DNA of 64,000 bases from Botrimarina hoheduenensis. GTDB taxonomy: Bacteria > Planctomycetota > Planctomycetia > Pirellulales > Lacipirellulaceae. The translations under genes were made by a program, and so were the position numbers. The stretch is from NCBI RefSeq assembly GCF_007859815.1, contig NZ_SJPH01000005.1, positions 131,013 to 195,012 on the forward strand, in the 5' to 3' direction. Below the pieces are notes generated by a model. That model searched no databases. It saw only the letters and a program-made list of their open reading frames with translations, and was not told the DNA's origin. This document shows, piece by piece, positions 43,799 through 52,921 of this stretch. Position 1 is the first letter of the stretch, and every line of letters starts with the position of its first letter.

Positions 43799-45097
43799 AT
43801 GTTTACCTCAACGGTAGTGCGACTGACTCTTTGCGGATCAGCTTTTGCCGGAAGCTTGATCGTCGCTTCTGAATCGCTTGCGGTTTGGCCTCAATGGCGG
43901 GGGCCGCTCAACAACGCCGCGGTGCCCTCTGGCGACTATCCGATTCGCTTGTCGGTTGAAGAGAACCTCGCTTGGCAGGTCGATCTACCGGGACCGGGTG
44001 CCTCGACGCCGATCGTTAGTGGCGATCTCACCAACGGCCGCCTGTACGTTACCTGCGAGATCGAAGGGGAAGACGCCCTGGTCGCCTATGACCTCTCGGG
44101 AACTGAGGTCTGGCGGCAGCAATTCGGCCCGCGGCGCGAGAGCAAGCATCGCAACGCCACCGGTGCCAACTCTTCGCCGGTTACCGATGGGAAATCGGTT
44201 TTCTGCTACTACAAGAGCGGTTTGCTCGTCGCCGTCGATACCGAGGGGGAAGAGAAGTGGCGGCGGCAGCTACAAGAAGAGTATGGCGCCGACACACTCT
44301 GGTGGGATCTGGGCACGTCGCCCGTGCTGACACCCGCGGGGGTGCTAGTTGCGGTGATGCAGGCGGGCGAATCGTATCTGGTGACTTTCGATCGTCAAAC
44401 CGGAGAGACGGTTTGGAAGACGCAGCGCGTGTTCGAGCGGCCTCAAGAATCGGACCAAGCCTACACCACCCCCGCGCTCGTCGAGACGGAGCACGGGCCG
44501 ACCGTGATTGTTTGGGGGGCCGACTTCCTAACGGGACACGACCCCAGCACCGGGGAAGAATGGTTTCGGTGTGGTGGCTTCAACCCCGATAACACACCGA
44601 TGTGGCGTGCCATCGCCTCGGCAACCATCGACGCCGGAACCGCGATCGTGCCTTTCGGCCGCGGCGACTTCATCGGTGCCGTTCGTCTCGGAGGGCGGGG
44701 CGACGTGACCACGACTCATCGCTTGTGGACCGCTCAGGGAGTTGGCTCGGACGTGCCAAGCCCCGTGGTGAGTCAGGGCAGGTCCTACATCTTGGGAGAC
44801 AAGGGAGAAGTGGCGTGCCTCAACACGAAGACGGGCGCGGTGCTCTGGCGAGAACGCTTGCCCCGCAGCAAGAACAAGTACTTTTCTTCGCCACTCCTGG
44901 CGGGCGATCTGCTGTACGTTTTCCGCGAAGACGGGGTAGGCTTCACGCTCCGCGTTAGTGATGACTCGGCCCCGATTCTGTCCGAGCACGACATGGGCGA
45001 AGAGATGGTCGCCTCGCCCGTGCCGTTGGGTGATGGGCGAATCGTCGTACGCACTCGCACACGGCTCTATTGCTTTTCCGGCGAGAACCGGCGGTAG
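43799..45097 (+). CDS. Secreted PQQ-like beta-propeller protein (BamB-like)
   Basis: A 432-residue protein with a signal peptide (MFTSTVVRLTLCGSAFAGSL, cleavage near SLAV). The mature protein starts with WPQWRGPLNNAAVP, the typical beginning of planctomycete PQQ-propeller proteins. It then has repeated blades with the pattern RLYVTCEIEGEDALVAYDLS, GLLVAVDTEGEEKWRRQL, YLVTFDRQTGETVWKTQR and GEVACLNTKTGAVLWRERL. Eight or so blades would give a quinoprotein-dehydrogenase or BamB-like propeller. Catalytic residues of alcohol dehydrogenases were not seen, so a binding role is more likely. The ATG at 43799 fits the signal peptide. Confidence 0.85.
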   Translation: MFTSTVVRLTLCGSAFAGSLIVASESLAVWPQWRGPLNNAAVPSGDYPIRLSVEENLAWQVDLPGPGASTPIVSGDLTNGRLYVTCEIEGEDALVAYDLSGTEVWRQQFGPRRESKHRNATGANSSPVTDGKSVFCYYKSGLLVAVDTEGEEKWRRQLQEEYGADTLWWDLGTSPVLTPAGVLVAVMQAGESYLVTFDRQTGETVWKTQRVFERPQESDQAYTTPALVETEHGPTVIVWGADFLTGHDPSTGEEWFRCGGFNPDNTPMWRAIASATIDAGTAIVPFGRGDFIGAVRLGGRGDVTTTHRLWTAQGVGSDVPSPVVSQGRSYILGDKGEVACLNTKTGAVLWRERLPRSKNKYFSSPLLAGDLLYVFREDGVGFTLRVSDDSAPILSEHDMGEEMVASPVPLGDGRIVVRTRTRLYCFSGENRR

Positions 45098-45144
45098 GGG
45101 ACCAAACTTGGGTCGCACGCCGCGCAGACGCCCCGCGATTCTGC

Positions 45145-45525
45145 TCAGGTCTGTCGAAAAAAGTAAAAAGAGACGATCCCCAAAAGAATCGCGCCGTACC
45201 CTGCGCCGCGTAACCAGGCGGTGATGGCCTTCGGCCGCGTCATCGCTGTCGTCCTCTTCTCTCGGAAAGCGTTCCGCGCGGCGACCGCTTTTTCATACTC
45301 GGTTAGCGTCCCGTCATAGGCCCCCAAGCGGGCCTCGATCGTCGCCCGCTCGGCGATCGGCAATCTTTCGTAGAGCTGGTAGACCCCGTCGTTCATCTTT
45401 TCGAGGGTCGCCTCATCGTCGGGGGTCCAGAGGCTGGTAGGGGGCTGGATTTGTATCCAATTGGTCGCCAACAAGAGCAGCAACACACCGACTGCCAGCG
45501 CCGATATCGGCAGAACTTGTTTCAT
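45145..45525 (-). CDS. Small membrane protein of unknown function
   Basis: A 126-residue protein with one helix at each end: MKQVLPISALAVGVLLLLLA near the start and YGAILLGIVSFYFF at the end. The central 75 residues are acidic and helical (DDEATLEKMNDGVYQLYERL, TIEARLGAYDGTLTEYEKAV) and would lie on one side of the membrane. The ATG at 45525 is preferred over an upstream one six codons earlier. It ends 47 bases from the convergent PQQ gene and lies 27 bases downstream of the DUF1559 gene, so cotranscription is likely. I do not recognise a named domain. Confidence 0.7.
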   Translation of the reverse strand: MKQVLPISALAVGVLLLLLATNWIQIQPPTSLWTPDDEATLEKMNDGVYQLYERLPIAERATIEARLGAYDGTLTEYEKAVAARNAFREKRTTAMTRPKAITAWLRGAGYGAILLGIVSFYFFRQT

Positions 45526-45552
45526 TTTGGCAGCGTCTAGCAAAAGTCGCGA

Positions 45553-46743
45553 TCAAGGCCGAAAGGTGTTTTGGATAAGTCGCCCGTCTTGGTGCGGCTC
45601 GCCATCGTTGATGCTCACCAGTCGCGCTAGCAAATAGGCGTCGATGTCGTCATCAAGCCACTGCCCGCCCCCATCAACGCGCGAAGCATTCACACCGCCA
45701 ACATGCTGGCTCCGCGGCGCTGCGGCACCCCAGTTGTTGGCCTGTCCGCACGGCATACCATCGAAGCGCGAAAGTGTCGGTTCGGGACAGCCACGGATGG
45801 CGTCGTAGTCCAGATCGCCGTGACTGCCCGAGTTGGGGCGCTTGCTCTTATCGTCGCCGCCGACCGTCTGCTGTAGCGGCGAGTAGGCCTGCGGGGCCCA
45901 CTCCGATTCAGGAAACGGCAGGTTCGAGCACGCCACCACCGGGTTCGGCGAATAAGCGTTATGCATGTCGAGCGCCAGCAGCGATCCGCCGGAGAGATTC
46001 AGCGCCCACGCGCCACGGACATCGCCCGTCTCCTCGCGGGTGCGAATCTCGGCGATGACGATCGTCTTGCTGGTCCCATCGGTAATCTGAGCGATCCGAA
46101 TCGGGCGTTCGCCAATGGCACCGGGAAACAGCCGCATGCAGTTGAGGTGGATCGGGCTGACGTAAGCCGCGTAGTTTCCTTTGCCAAAACGGCGGTTGTT
46201 GTTGACGCCACGAGCCGCATAGTAACGACCCGCCGCTCCATCACTGGGGCATAGCAGCGCGGCGGGCTGCAACGCCTGCGGGTCCGTCTCGACACCGGCA
46301 CCATCCGTTTGGGCATCGACCGGCACCGCTAGGTCGAATTGATCATAGAGAACGCCCTCTTCCATCTGCGGAAGGAGCGGGACGATCCAGCTGTACATCT
46401 TCGCGGAGAGCGCGTCGCCGCGTGTGGGGGCTACTTGCAGCGCGCCGCTGCCACTCGTCGCAAAGGGCGAGATGGACGGCAGGCCGCCCGAGGAAGACTC
46501 AAAGTTCAACGCCGCGAGCGTGAGCTGCTTGATGTTGTTCTGACAGGCGGTTCGGCGGGCGGCCTCGCGCGCGGACTGAACGGCGGGCAGCAAGAGCGCC
46601 ACCAGGATGCCGATGATCGCGATCACAACTAGCAACTCCACGAGGGTAAAACCACGCGGAGTGCGACAAACAGCCAATGAGTGTTTCACCTTCGAGCGAT
46701 CTCCAAACCGTCGTGTTGAGATGATCGCCTCTGCCAGTTCCAT
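45553..46743 (-). CDS. DUF1559-domain pseudopilin-like protein
   Basis: A 396-residue protein of a large planctomycete family. It carries a type IV prepilin signal RGFTLVELLVVIAIIGIL, with the processed Gly just before FTLVE, and then VALLLPAVQSAREAARRTAC. The DUF1559 body contains NNIKQLTLAALNFESS and ends with the typical SQHVGGVNASRVDGGGQWLD. A start at ATG 46743 or a GTG at 46689 are both possible; the latter gives a normal-length leader (MKHSLAVCRTPRG). It would be processed by a prepilin peptidase and inserted in the inner membrane. Many paralogues exist in such genomes and their assembly is unclear. Confidence 0.9.
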   Translation of the reverse strand: MELAEAIISTRRFGDRSKVKHSLAVCRTPRGFTLVELLVVIAIIGILVALLLPAVQSAREAARRTACQNNIKQLTLAALNFESSSGGLPSISPFATSGSGALQVAPTRGDALSAKMYSWIVPLLPQMEEGVLYDQFDLAVPVDAQTDGAGVETDPQALQPAALLCPSDGAAGRYYAARGVNNNRRFGKGNYAAYVSPIHLNCMRLFPGAIGERPIRIAQITDGTSKTIVIAEIRTREETGDVRGAWALNLSGGSLLALDMHNAYSPNPVVACSNLPFPESEWAPQAYSPLQQTVGGDDKSKRPNSGSHGDLDYDAIRGCPEPTLSRFDGMPCGQANNWGAAAPRSQHVGGVNASRVDGGGQWLDDDIDAYLLARLVSINDGEPHQDGRLIQNTFRP

Positions 46744-46805
46744 ATCTAGTTTAGCTCAAGCAAAGGTTGAAAGCGTTGCTGCTTTCGCGCAGCCAAGTCA
46801 CGCGA

Positions 46806-46913
46806 TTAGCCTCCGGTGGAGTCCTCGAACAGGACCCGGCTAAGACAGTAACCGAGCAATGAGAGCACCAGCGATATCGAGACGCTCATTACGATCCAGC
46901 CGCCAATACTCAT
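46806..46913 (-). CDS. 35-residue MetS-like small membrane subunit of NSS transporter
   Basis: A very short gene translating to MSIGGWIVMSVSISLVLSLL followed by GYCLSRVLFEDSTGG: one transmembrane helix with a polar C-terminus. It begins about 57 bases after the stop of the sodium-dependent transporter on the same strand. A GGAAGAG ribosome-binding sequence sits seven bases before the ATG. The arrangement matches the small MetS-type subunits found with some NSS transporters (such as MetPS), which are needed for transport. The match is by position, length and topology; the sequence is too short for firm assignment. Confidence 0.65.
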   Translation of the reverse strand: MSIGGWIVMSVSISLVLSLLGYCLSRVLFEDSTGG

Positions 46914-46970
46914 CGTGAATTCTCTTCCAAGGGGGGAGTAACGCCTATCGACATCCGCCTCGACCAATAA

Positions 46971-48584
46971 TCAGATACCCTCGCCCGACTCACCTTCATC
47001 GAATAACCCGGCAGATTCCCAGCGCCGTCCCGCCAGCGCTACGAGCACGGTCAAGAAGACGGCGATCACACCGATAAACAACACCGAGCCAAACACCACG
47101 GTATCCTCCGCGATAAGCTGAATCCGCTTACCGAGGTCTTGCCGCAGCGAAGCAATAAAGATCGCGACCAGATAAACGGGTACCACGTACTTGAGCATCA
47201 ACTGCACAACGTGAGGGATCCGCAACTTAGCACCTTCATGAGCAATCTGAGCGCCACGCTCGATCCCTAGGGCCCATCCGTAGAGCAGCGACTGAATCAA
47301 AGCCAACACGACGATCAGGGCCGTGCCAACCCAGAAGTCAAACGTGTCGAGCGCGACCATCCCCTTGGAAAAGTACAAAACAAAGCCGCAACCCAACGCC
47401 GAGATAAGACCCAGCAGCGCTGCGGATACGGGTCGCTTCAGGCCGAAACCTTCCTCAAAAAACGCGATCACCGGTTGAAGCATCGACAGGCTGCTGGTGA
47501 TCGCCGCCAGGAAGAGCATGAAGAACCAAAGGAAGCCGAACAGCCGTCCAGCGGGCATCTCGGCAAACACGTTCGGCAGGGCGTTGAATCCAAGCCCGAA
47601 AGTACCCTGCGAACCAACCGTTGCTCCGAGGAACAGAAAAGCCGCCGGAATGGTGATCAGCCCCCCCAGGCAAACTTCGAAGAACTCGTTCATGCTCGCG
47701 GCGGTGAGGCCGCTCAGCACCACGTCGTCCTTGCGCTTTAGGTAGCTCGCGTAGTTGACGATGATGCCAAAGCCAACCGAGAGGCTGAAGAAGATCTGCC
47801 CCGACGCCGCGAGCCAGGTATCGGGCTTCCACAGGGCCGAGAAGTCGGGGTTCCACATGAACCCGAGGGCTTCGTTGAGCGTTCGACCTGATTCGTGGGC
47901 GGGCAAGGTCAGCACACGCAGCAGAACGCACAGCGCGCAAACCGCCATCAGAGGAATTGCGATCTTGCAGAAGCTCTCGATCCCCTTCGCGACGCCCCGA
48001 TAGATGAGCACGAAGTTCAGCGCGAAGACGCCTAGCACCATCCACAGCAACGAACGATTGCCCGCGGTGAAGAGCGTCCCGTCGGAATCGGCCCCCACAA
48101 AGTTGTTAAAGAACTGGCCGTACTGGTCGGCTCCCTTGCCAAGCATGAGGTCACCCGACAGGTAGTTGAGTGCGTAGCCAAGGCACCACGCCTCGATCAC
48201 CACGTAGTACATGTAGATGACCAGCGGGATCAGCAGCGCAGGCACTCCCAGGTACTTGGCGAAGCGGTGCCGCCAGATACAGGCAAAGACACCTGGTGCT
48301 GAGTTGAAGCCTCGCGACCCCCCGTAGCGTCCCATCGCCCACTCGGCCCAACACAGCGGGATACCGAGCACCAAGAGCGAGATGAAGTAGGGGATCAGAA
48401 ACGCCCCGCCGCCGTTGGCCGCCGCTTGTCCGGGAAAGCGGAGGAAGTTGCCCAAGCCAACCGCCGAACCGGCGACCGCCAAGATGACCCCCAGGCGGGA
48501 GGTCCAGCCATCGGGAACAAGGTTGGCACCGCGGGCTTTCGCCCCCCCTGAGGAGGGGTTTGTTTGGTTGGAAGGCTCGCCCAT
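46971..48584 (-). CDS. Sodium-dependent neurotransmitter/amino-acid symporter family transporter (NSS/SNF)
   Basis: A 537-residue membrane protein with about 12 helices. The N-terminal NSS signature is [20 protein letters not shown], continuing [20 protein letters not shown], with the sodium and substrate sites in the unwound TM1 region. Later features are [35 protein letters not shown] (TM6 substrate region) and the TM8 segment [19 protein letters not shown]. It would import an amino acid or related solute using the sodium gradient. The substrate is unknown. A small MetS-like subunit follows. The upstream intergenic region is shared with the divergent sufR-like operon. Confidence 0.93.
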   Translation of the reverse strand: MGEPSNQTNPSSGGAKARGANLVPDGWTSRLGVILAVAGSAVGLGNFLRFPGQAAANGGGAFLIPYFISLLVLGIPLCWAEWAMGRYGGSRGFNSAPGVFACIWRHRFAKYLGVPALLIPLVIYMYYVVIEAWCLGYALNYLSGDLMLGKGADQYGQFFNNFVGADSDGTLFTAGNRSLLWMVLGVFALNFVLIYRGVAKGIESFCKIAIPLMAVCALCVLLRVLTLPAHESGRTLNEALGFMWNPDFSALWKPDTWLAASGQIFFSLSVGFGIIVNYASYLKRKDDVVLSGLTAASMNEFFEVCLGGLITIPAAFLFLGATVGSQGTFGLGFNALPNVFAEMPAGRLFGFLWFFMLFLAAITSSLSMLQPVIAFFEEGFGLKRPVSAALLGLISALGCGFVLYFSKGMVALDTFDFWVGTALIVVLALIQSLLYGWALGIERGAQIAHEGAKLRIPHVVQLMLKYVVPVYLVAIFIASLRQDLGKRIQLIAEDTVVFGSVLFIGVIAVFLTVLVALAGRRWESAGLFDEGESGEGI

Positions 48585-48709
48585 TCAATGCCTCAGCCCA
48601 GCTTGAAGGATCCTTGGAGGAGTCTTAGGTGCGAATAATTTGCTGCCAGACTCCCGATCGGCTCCCTATCAAATCTTAAAAGGCATTGTGGGTCAACACT
48701 TTACGTCGC

Positions 48710-48737
48710 AAGAACCCGGCTATTGAGACCGGTTCTT
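48710..48737. promoter_or_regulatory. Inverted repeat upstream of the SufR-like gene, candidate operator
   Basis: AAGAACCCGG (48710-48719) and CCGGTTCTT (48729-48737) form an inverted repeat with one extra base and a 9-base centre, about 45 bases before the sufR-like ATG. A possible -35 TTGAGA (48723-48728) lies in its centre. The position suits autoregulation by the SufR-like protein. It does not match the cyanobacterial SufR site (CAAC-N6-GTTG), so the link is inferred. Confidence 0.4.
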
Positions 48738-48779
48738 ATTTAGACATATTGGGTTGTCGAAAATGCTAAACGCCGTACG

Positions 48780-49547
48780 ATGCTGTCAGTGATGAACCTC
48801 TCCGACCCCGCCGATCGTCTGCTCATCGACCACCTGCGCCGCCGCAGCGCGGCGTCGGTATCGGAATTGATGGACCTGCTCGGAGTCACGGCCACGGCCG
48901 TGCGTCAGCGGCTCAACCGGCTGATGGCCGACGGTTTGATCGGCCGGCAGCTCGACCGACCGACCGACGGCGAAGCAACGGGTCGTGGCAGGCCTAGCTA
49001 CCGCTACTCGCTGACGGAACGGGGTCGCAGCGGCGCAGGAGACAACTATCAGGATCTCGCCCAGGCGATGTGGCAAGAGATCCGCTCGATCCCCGACCCA
49101 GCAATCCGCGCGGGAGCCGTCAAGCGAGTCGCCAATCGTTTGGCGGAGCGTTACTCGCCATCGATCGATGGCGAAGACCTCAAGCAGCGCATGCTGGAAA
49201 TGACTCGGCTGCTCGGCGAACGCGAAGTTCCGGTCGAGCTGGATGAGTCGAGCGGGTTGCCCGTGCTGACGCTCTTAGCGTGCCCCTACCCGAAACTTGC
49301 CGAAAACGACCGCACGGTCTGTGCGATGGAGAAAGTACTGCTCTCCGAGGTGCTTGGCGAAGCGGTTCGGCTGAGCGAATGCCGATTGGATGGAGGCGGC
49401 TGCTGTTCGTTCACACCCAGCCGCGGCGACCGCCGTCGCGAGCCGACCGAGTCACTGCCGAAGGTAACTTTGTCCGACGATTTGCACGCTACCGATGGCA
49501 CCGCCGGGGCGGTTGAGATCGTCTTGGCAGAGGAGGCCGTACGATGA
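48780..49547 (+). CDS. sufR: SufR-like iron-sulfur-dependent transcriptional regulator
   Basis: A 255-residue regulator. Residues 10-75 form a winged HTH of the DeoR/ArsR type: [40 protein letters not shown] and DGLIGRQ, then a wing [16 protein letters not shown]. The C-terminal sensor has a cysteine pattern like SufR: C168-X12-C181, then C201 and C208-C209, in ACPYPK, VCAMEKV, SECRLDG and CCSF. In SufR such cysteines hold a 4Fe-4S cluster that reports cluster status. It heads the suf operon and overlaps nuoB by four bases (ATGA), which supports a role in repressing SUF genes when cluster supply is sufficient. The start could be ATG 48780 or 48792. Confidence 0.85.
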   Translation: MLSVMNLSDPADRLLIDHLRRRSAASVSELMDLLGVTATAVRQRLNRLMADGLIGRQLDRPTDGEATGRGRPSYRYSLTERGRSGAGDNYQDLAQAMWQEIRSIPDPAIRAGAVKRVANRLAERYSPSIDGEDLKQRMLEMTRLLGEREVPVELDESSGLPVLTLLACPYPKLAENDRTVCAMEKVLLSEVLGEAVRLSECRLDGGGCCSFTPSRGDRRREPTESLPKVTLSDDLHATDGTAGAVEIVLAEEAVR

Positions 49548-50236
49548 CCAAACCGTGGATCGAAGGCCGCTTCGAAGAGAACGTCATCACGACGACCGTG
49601 GAGCAGGCGATCAACTGGGCGCGTCAGTCAAGCCTTTGGCCGATGACGTTTGGTCTGGCGTGCTGTGCGATCGAGATGATGGCAACCGGTGCCGGCAAGT
49701 ACGATCTCGACCGCTTTGGTGCGGGCGCGTTTCGCGCCACGCCGCGCCAAGCGGATCTGATGATCGTCGCGGGAACCGTCACCTACAAAATGGCGAGCCG
49801 GGTGCGGCGTCTCTACAACCAGATGCCGGACCCCAAGTACGTGATCGCCATGGGGGCTTGTACGGTTGGTGGAGGACCTTACTTCAAGCACGGTTACCAC
49901 GTGGTGAAGGGAGTGGATCTGGTCGTGCCGGTCGACGTTTACGTGCCCGGCTGCCCGCCGCGGCCCGAGTCGCTCCTCGAAGGCCTCATGCGAGTCCAAG
50001 ACAAAATCAACGGCCAACGGTTGGTGAAAATCGATGGCGGCCTCACGGGTGAAACGCCGGGCGACGAGCTGCCAGTGCCTCACCATTCGGGCTACGTAGC
50101 CCTCGCGGGTGCCCCGGAGGAAAACCCCTTTGGGCCCCAACCACTGCGAAACCATCAACAAGTCACCGCTCAACGCAAAGCAGAACAACAAGCCGCCCAA
50201 GCGGCGGCCGAACAAGCTGCCCAACAACAAGCCTAG
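49544..50236 (+). CDS. nuoB: NADH-quinone oxidoreductase subunit B
   Basis: A 230-residue complex I subunit that holds the terminal 4Fe-4S cluster N2, which passes electrons to quinone. All four cluster cysteines are present: C40-C41 in [12 protein letters not shown]106 in MGACTVGGG and C137 in VPGCPPRPE. The core also contains [20 protein letters not shown]. The C-terminal 70 residues are an extra Gln/Ala-rich tail ([14 protein letters not shown]) not found in standard NuoB. Its start overlaps the sufR-like stop (ATGA). No other nuo gene is in the window, so this subunit is encoded away from its complex and inside a SUF operon. Confidence 0.93.
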   Translation: MTKPWIEGRFEENVITTTVEQAINWARQSSLWPMTFGLACCAIEMMATGAGKYDLDRFGAGAFRATPRQADLMIVAGTVTYKMASRVRRLYNQMPDPKYVIAMGACTVGGGPYFKHGYHVVKGVDLVVPVDVYVPGCPPRPESLLEGLMRVQDKINGQRLVKIDGGLTGETPGDELPVPHHSGYVALAGAPEENPFGPQPLRNHQQVTAQRKAEQQAAQAAAEQAAQQQA

Positions 50237-50355
50237 GACCGTCACTCGGCTGAGATTCAACAGCGAGAAAGCCCTTAAGGTTCTCACCACTCTCCGTCTG
50301 CCAACCGCAGAATCGATATAAATCCCGTCCCGCAATCCAGACTCAGCAAGCCAAG

Positions 50356-51213
50356 ATGCCGAAGACTCTCAAGATCACCGACCTGCACGTTAGCGTCGAG
50401 GGAAAGCCGATCCTCAATGGCGTCAATCTGACCATCAATCGGGGCGAGACCCACGCCCTGATGGGCCCCAACGGCTCCGGTAAAAGCACGCTGGGTAACG
50501 CCATCATGGGTCACCCCTCGTACGAAGTGACGAGTGGGTCGATCGAGTTGATCGATGCGGCCGGCAAATCGACCGACGTGCTCGAGCTGGACGCTTCCGA
50601 GCGGGCGCGGGCGGGGCTCTTCATGGCCTTCCAACGGCCGATGGCGGTGCCCGGCGTTAAGCTCGCCGACTTTATGCGCCACGCCACGACCAACGTTCGC
50701 AATCCGGATCGCAAAGAGGGAGAAGACCTGATCCCGATGCGTGAGTTCCGCAAGGAGCTGAAAGAGAAGATGGGCAATCTTCGCATGGACCTCGACTTCG
50801 CACGACGCTACGTCAACGACGGTTTTTCCGGCGGAGAGATGAAGCGTGCCGAGATCCTGCAGATGGCGATGCTCCAGCCGAAGTTCGCGATCCTCGACGA
50901 GACCGACTCGGGTCTCGATGTCGATGCGGTCAAGCTCGCCAGCCAATCGATCGCCGAGATCGGGCAGCGAACACTGGACGACGGCACCGATGCGGCCATG
51001 GGCATTCTGATCATCACCCACCACGACAAGCTTCTGGAGCAAAACACTCCGGACTTCACCCACGTGATTCTCGGTGGTCGGATCGTCGAGACCGGCGGAG
51101 TCGAGCTGGCTCACGAGCTGCACGCGAACGGCTACGACCGCATCCGAAAGAACTACCCCGAAGCCGCGAAGGCCAACAGTCAGATGCAAGAGGAAGAAGC
51201 CGTCTCGGTCTGA
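50356..51213 (+). CDS. sufC: Fe-S cluster assembly ATPase SufC
   Basis: A 285-residue ABC-type ATPase of the SufBCD scaffold. Walker A is GPNGSGKST (residues 37-45), the signature is FSGGEMKRAEI (near 158) and Walker B is FAILDETDSGLDVDAV (from 177), the form typical of SufC. ATP binding by SufC opens SufB-SufD for cluster assembly. It lies 119 bases after nuoB and 144 bases before sufB. It contains a short insert with LDASERARAGLFMAFQRPMA as in other SufC proteins. The start ATG at 50356 is standard. Confidence 0.96.
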   Translation: MPKTLKITDLHVSVEGKPILNGVNLTINRGETHALMGPNGSGKSTLGNAIMGHPSYEVTSGSIELIDAAGKSTDVLELDASERARAGLFMAFQRPMAVPGVKLADFMRHATTNVRNPDRKEGEDLIPMREFRKELKEKMGNLRMDLDFARRYVNDGFSGGEMKRAEILQMAMLQPKFAILDETDSGLDVDAVKLASQSIAEIGQRTLDDGTDAAMGILIITHHDKLLEQNTPDFTHVILGGRIVETGGVELAHELHANGYDRIRKNYPEAAKANSQMQEEEAVSV

Positions 51214-51357
51214 TGGCATGGCAAGCCTCGTTACTCCCCCCTATTTGACCAATCCTGACAGCCGTCACGCCTCCGCGAAAAGCATCCGAATGATCGCCTG
51301 ACGATCACTCACGAGTTTTTTGCTCGCGGCGACGCCCCCCATAACCGGAAAAGAATC

Positions 51358-52791
51358 ATGGCAACCGATACCATGCCGTCTGCTGAAGACCTGAACGCCA
51401 CCGACGAGGCGGTCTTGTCGGACATCAACAAGTACGACTTCATCACCCAAACAACCGGGGTGTTTAAGGCCCGCAAGGGGATCAACGCCGACATCGTGCG
51501 GCAGATTTCCGAGATGAAGGGCGAGCCCCAGTGGATGCTCGACTTCCGTCTGCGCTCGCTCGAAATCTTTGAGTCCAAGCCGATGCCCAAGTGGGGCGGC
51601 GCGATCAACATCGATTTCGACGACATCTACTACTATCTCAAGCCGACCGACCACCAGGGTAAGACCTGGGAAGATGTCCCCCAAGAGATCAAAGAAACCT
51701 TCGATCGTCTGGGCATTCCCGAAGCGGAACGCAAGTACCTAGCGGGCGTCAAAGCCCAGTTCGAGAGCGAAGTGGTCTACGGATCGCTCCAAGAAGACCT
51801 TGCCGAGAAGGGCGTGATCTTCACCGACACCGACACGGCGGTGAGAGAGCATCCGGAGCTGCTGCGCGAGTACTTCGGCAAGATCATCCCGCCCGAAGAC
51901 AACAAATTTGCGGCACTCAACTCGGCCGTGTGGTCGGGCGGTTCGTTTATCTACGTTCCCCCGGGCGTGAAGATCGAGTTTCCGCTGCAGGCCTACTTCC
52001 GCATCAACGCGGAAAGCATGGGCCAATTCGAGCGGACGCTGATCATCGTCGACGAGGGAGCCGAGATCCATTACGTCGAGGGCTGCACCGCCCCGATGTA
52101 CTCCACCGAGAGCCTCCACTCCGCCGTGGTTGAGATCATCGTCAAGAAGAACGGCCGCTGCCGCTACACGACGATTCAGAACTGGGCGAACAATATCTAC
52201 AATCTGGTGACCAAGCGGGCGATGGCCTACCAGGACGCGCTGATGGAATGGATCGACGGCAACCTTGGATCGCAGCTGACCATGAAGTACCCGGCCGTTT
52301 ACATGATGGAGCCCGGTGCCCGCGGCGAGATCCTCTCGATCGCGTTTTCCAGCAAAGGCCAGCATCAAGACGCTGGTGCCAAGCTCGTGCACTGCGCTCC
52401 GAACACCTCGGGCCGGATCATCAGCAAGAGCATCAGTAAAAATGGCGGCCGCAGCAGCTACCGCGGGCTGTGCAAGGTCGAGGAAGGCGCCACCGGTGCC
52501 AAGAGCAACGTGGTCTGCGACGCCCTGATCCTCGATCCCCAAAGCCGGAGCGACACCTACCCGTACATCGAGGTAGAAGAGCAGCAGGTGCAGATCGAGC
52601 ACGAGGCGTCGGTCTCACGCATCGGCGAAGAGCAGCTCTTCTATCTCATGAGCCGGGGTCTCAGCGAAGCGGAAGCCAGCTCGATGATCGTCTCGGGCTT
52701 TATCGAGCCGCTCGTCAAAGAGCTGCCGATGGAGTACGCCGTCGAGATGAACCGCTTGATCGAGCTCCAGATGGAAGGCAGCGTGGGCTGA
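51358..52791 (+). CDS. sufB: Fe-S cluster assembly protein SufB
   Basis: A 477-residue scaffold subunit of SUF, of normal length. The N-terminal region has [20 protein letters not shown] and PMPKWGG. The beta-helix core includes [40 protein letters not shown] and [20 protein letters not shown] (the Cys-Thr-Ala-Pro region). The C-terminal helices carry [20 protein letters not shown] and [20 protein letters not shown]. SufB receives sulfur from a SufS/SufE-type donor, which is not encoded in this window, and assembles a cluster with SufC and SufD. Confidence 0.97.
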   Translation: MATDTMPSAEDLNATDEAVLSDINKYDFITQTTGVFKARKGINADIVRQISEMKGEPQWMLDFRLRSLEIFESKPMPKWGGAINIDFDDIYYYLKPTDHQGKTWEDVPQEIKETFDRLGIPEAERKYLAGVKAQFESEVVYGSLQEDLAEKGVIFTDTDTAVREHPELLREYFGKIIPPEDNKFAALNSAVWSGGSFIYVPPGVKIEFPLQAYFRINAESMGQFERTLIIVDEGAEIHYVEGCTAPMYSTESLHSAVVEIIVKKNGRCRYTTIQNWANNIYNLVTKRAMAYQDALMEWIDGNLGSQLTMKYPAVYMMEPGARGEILSIAFSSKGQHQDAGAKLVHCAPNTSGRIISKSISKNGGRSSYRGLCKVEEGATGAKSNVVCDALILDPQSRSDTYPYIEVEEQQVQIEHEASVSRIGEEQLFYLMSRGLSEAEASSMIVSGFIEPLVKELPMEYAVEMNRLIELQMEGSVG

Positions 52792-52921
52792 GCCAGCCGC
52801 GACCGCAGCTTGCGGCCCCATGTTCGTGGCACGCAGTCGCTAACCCGCCCGCTCCGCTTTCTTGCAATCACAATTGCCACGGTCCGCCGCGGCCTCCTAA
52901 CTTTATTATTGGACTACCCAG

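Noticed and set aside
50284..51219. Minus-strand 311-codon frame opposite sufC
   Set aside because: Wholly antisense to an unmistakable SufC; no independent start or ribosome site.
51739..52602. Minus-strand 287-codon frame opposite sufB
   Set aside because: Shadow of SufB; His/Val/Ala-rich composition without motifs.
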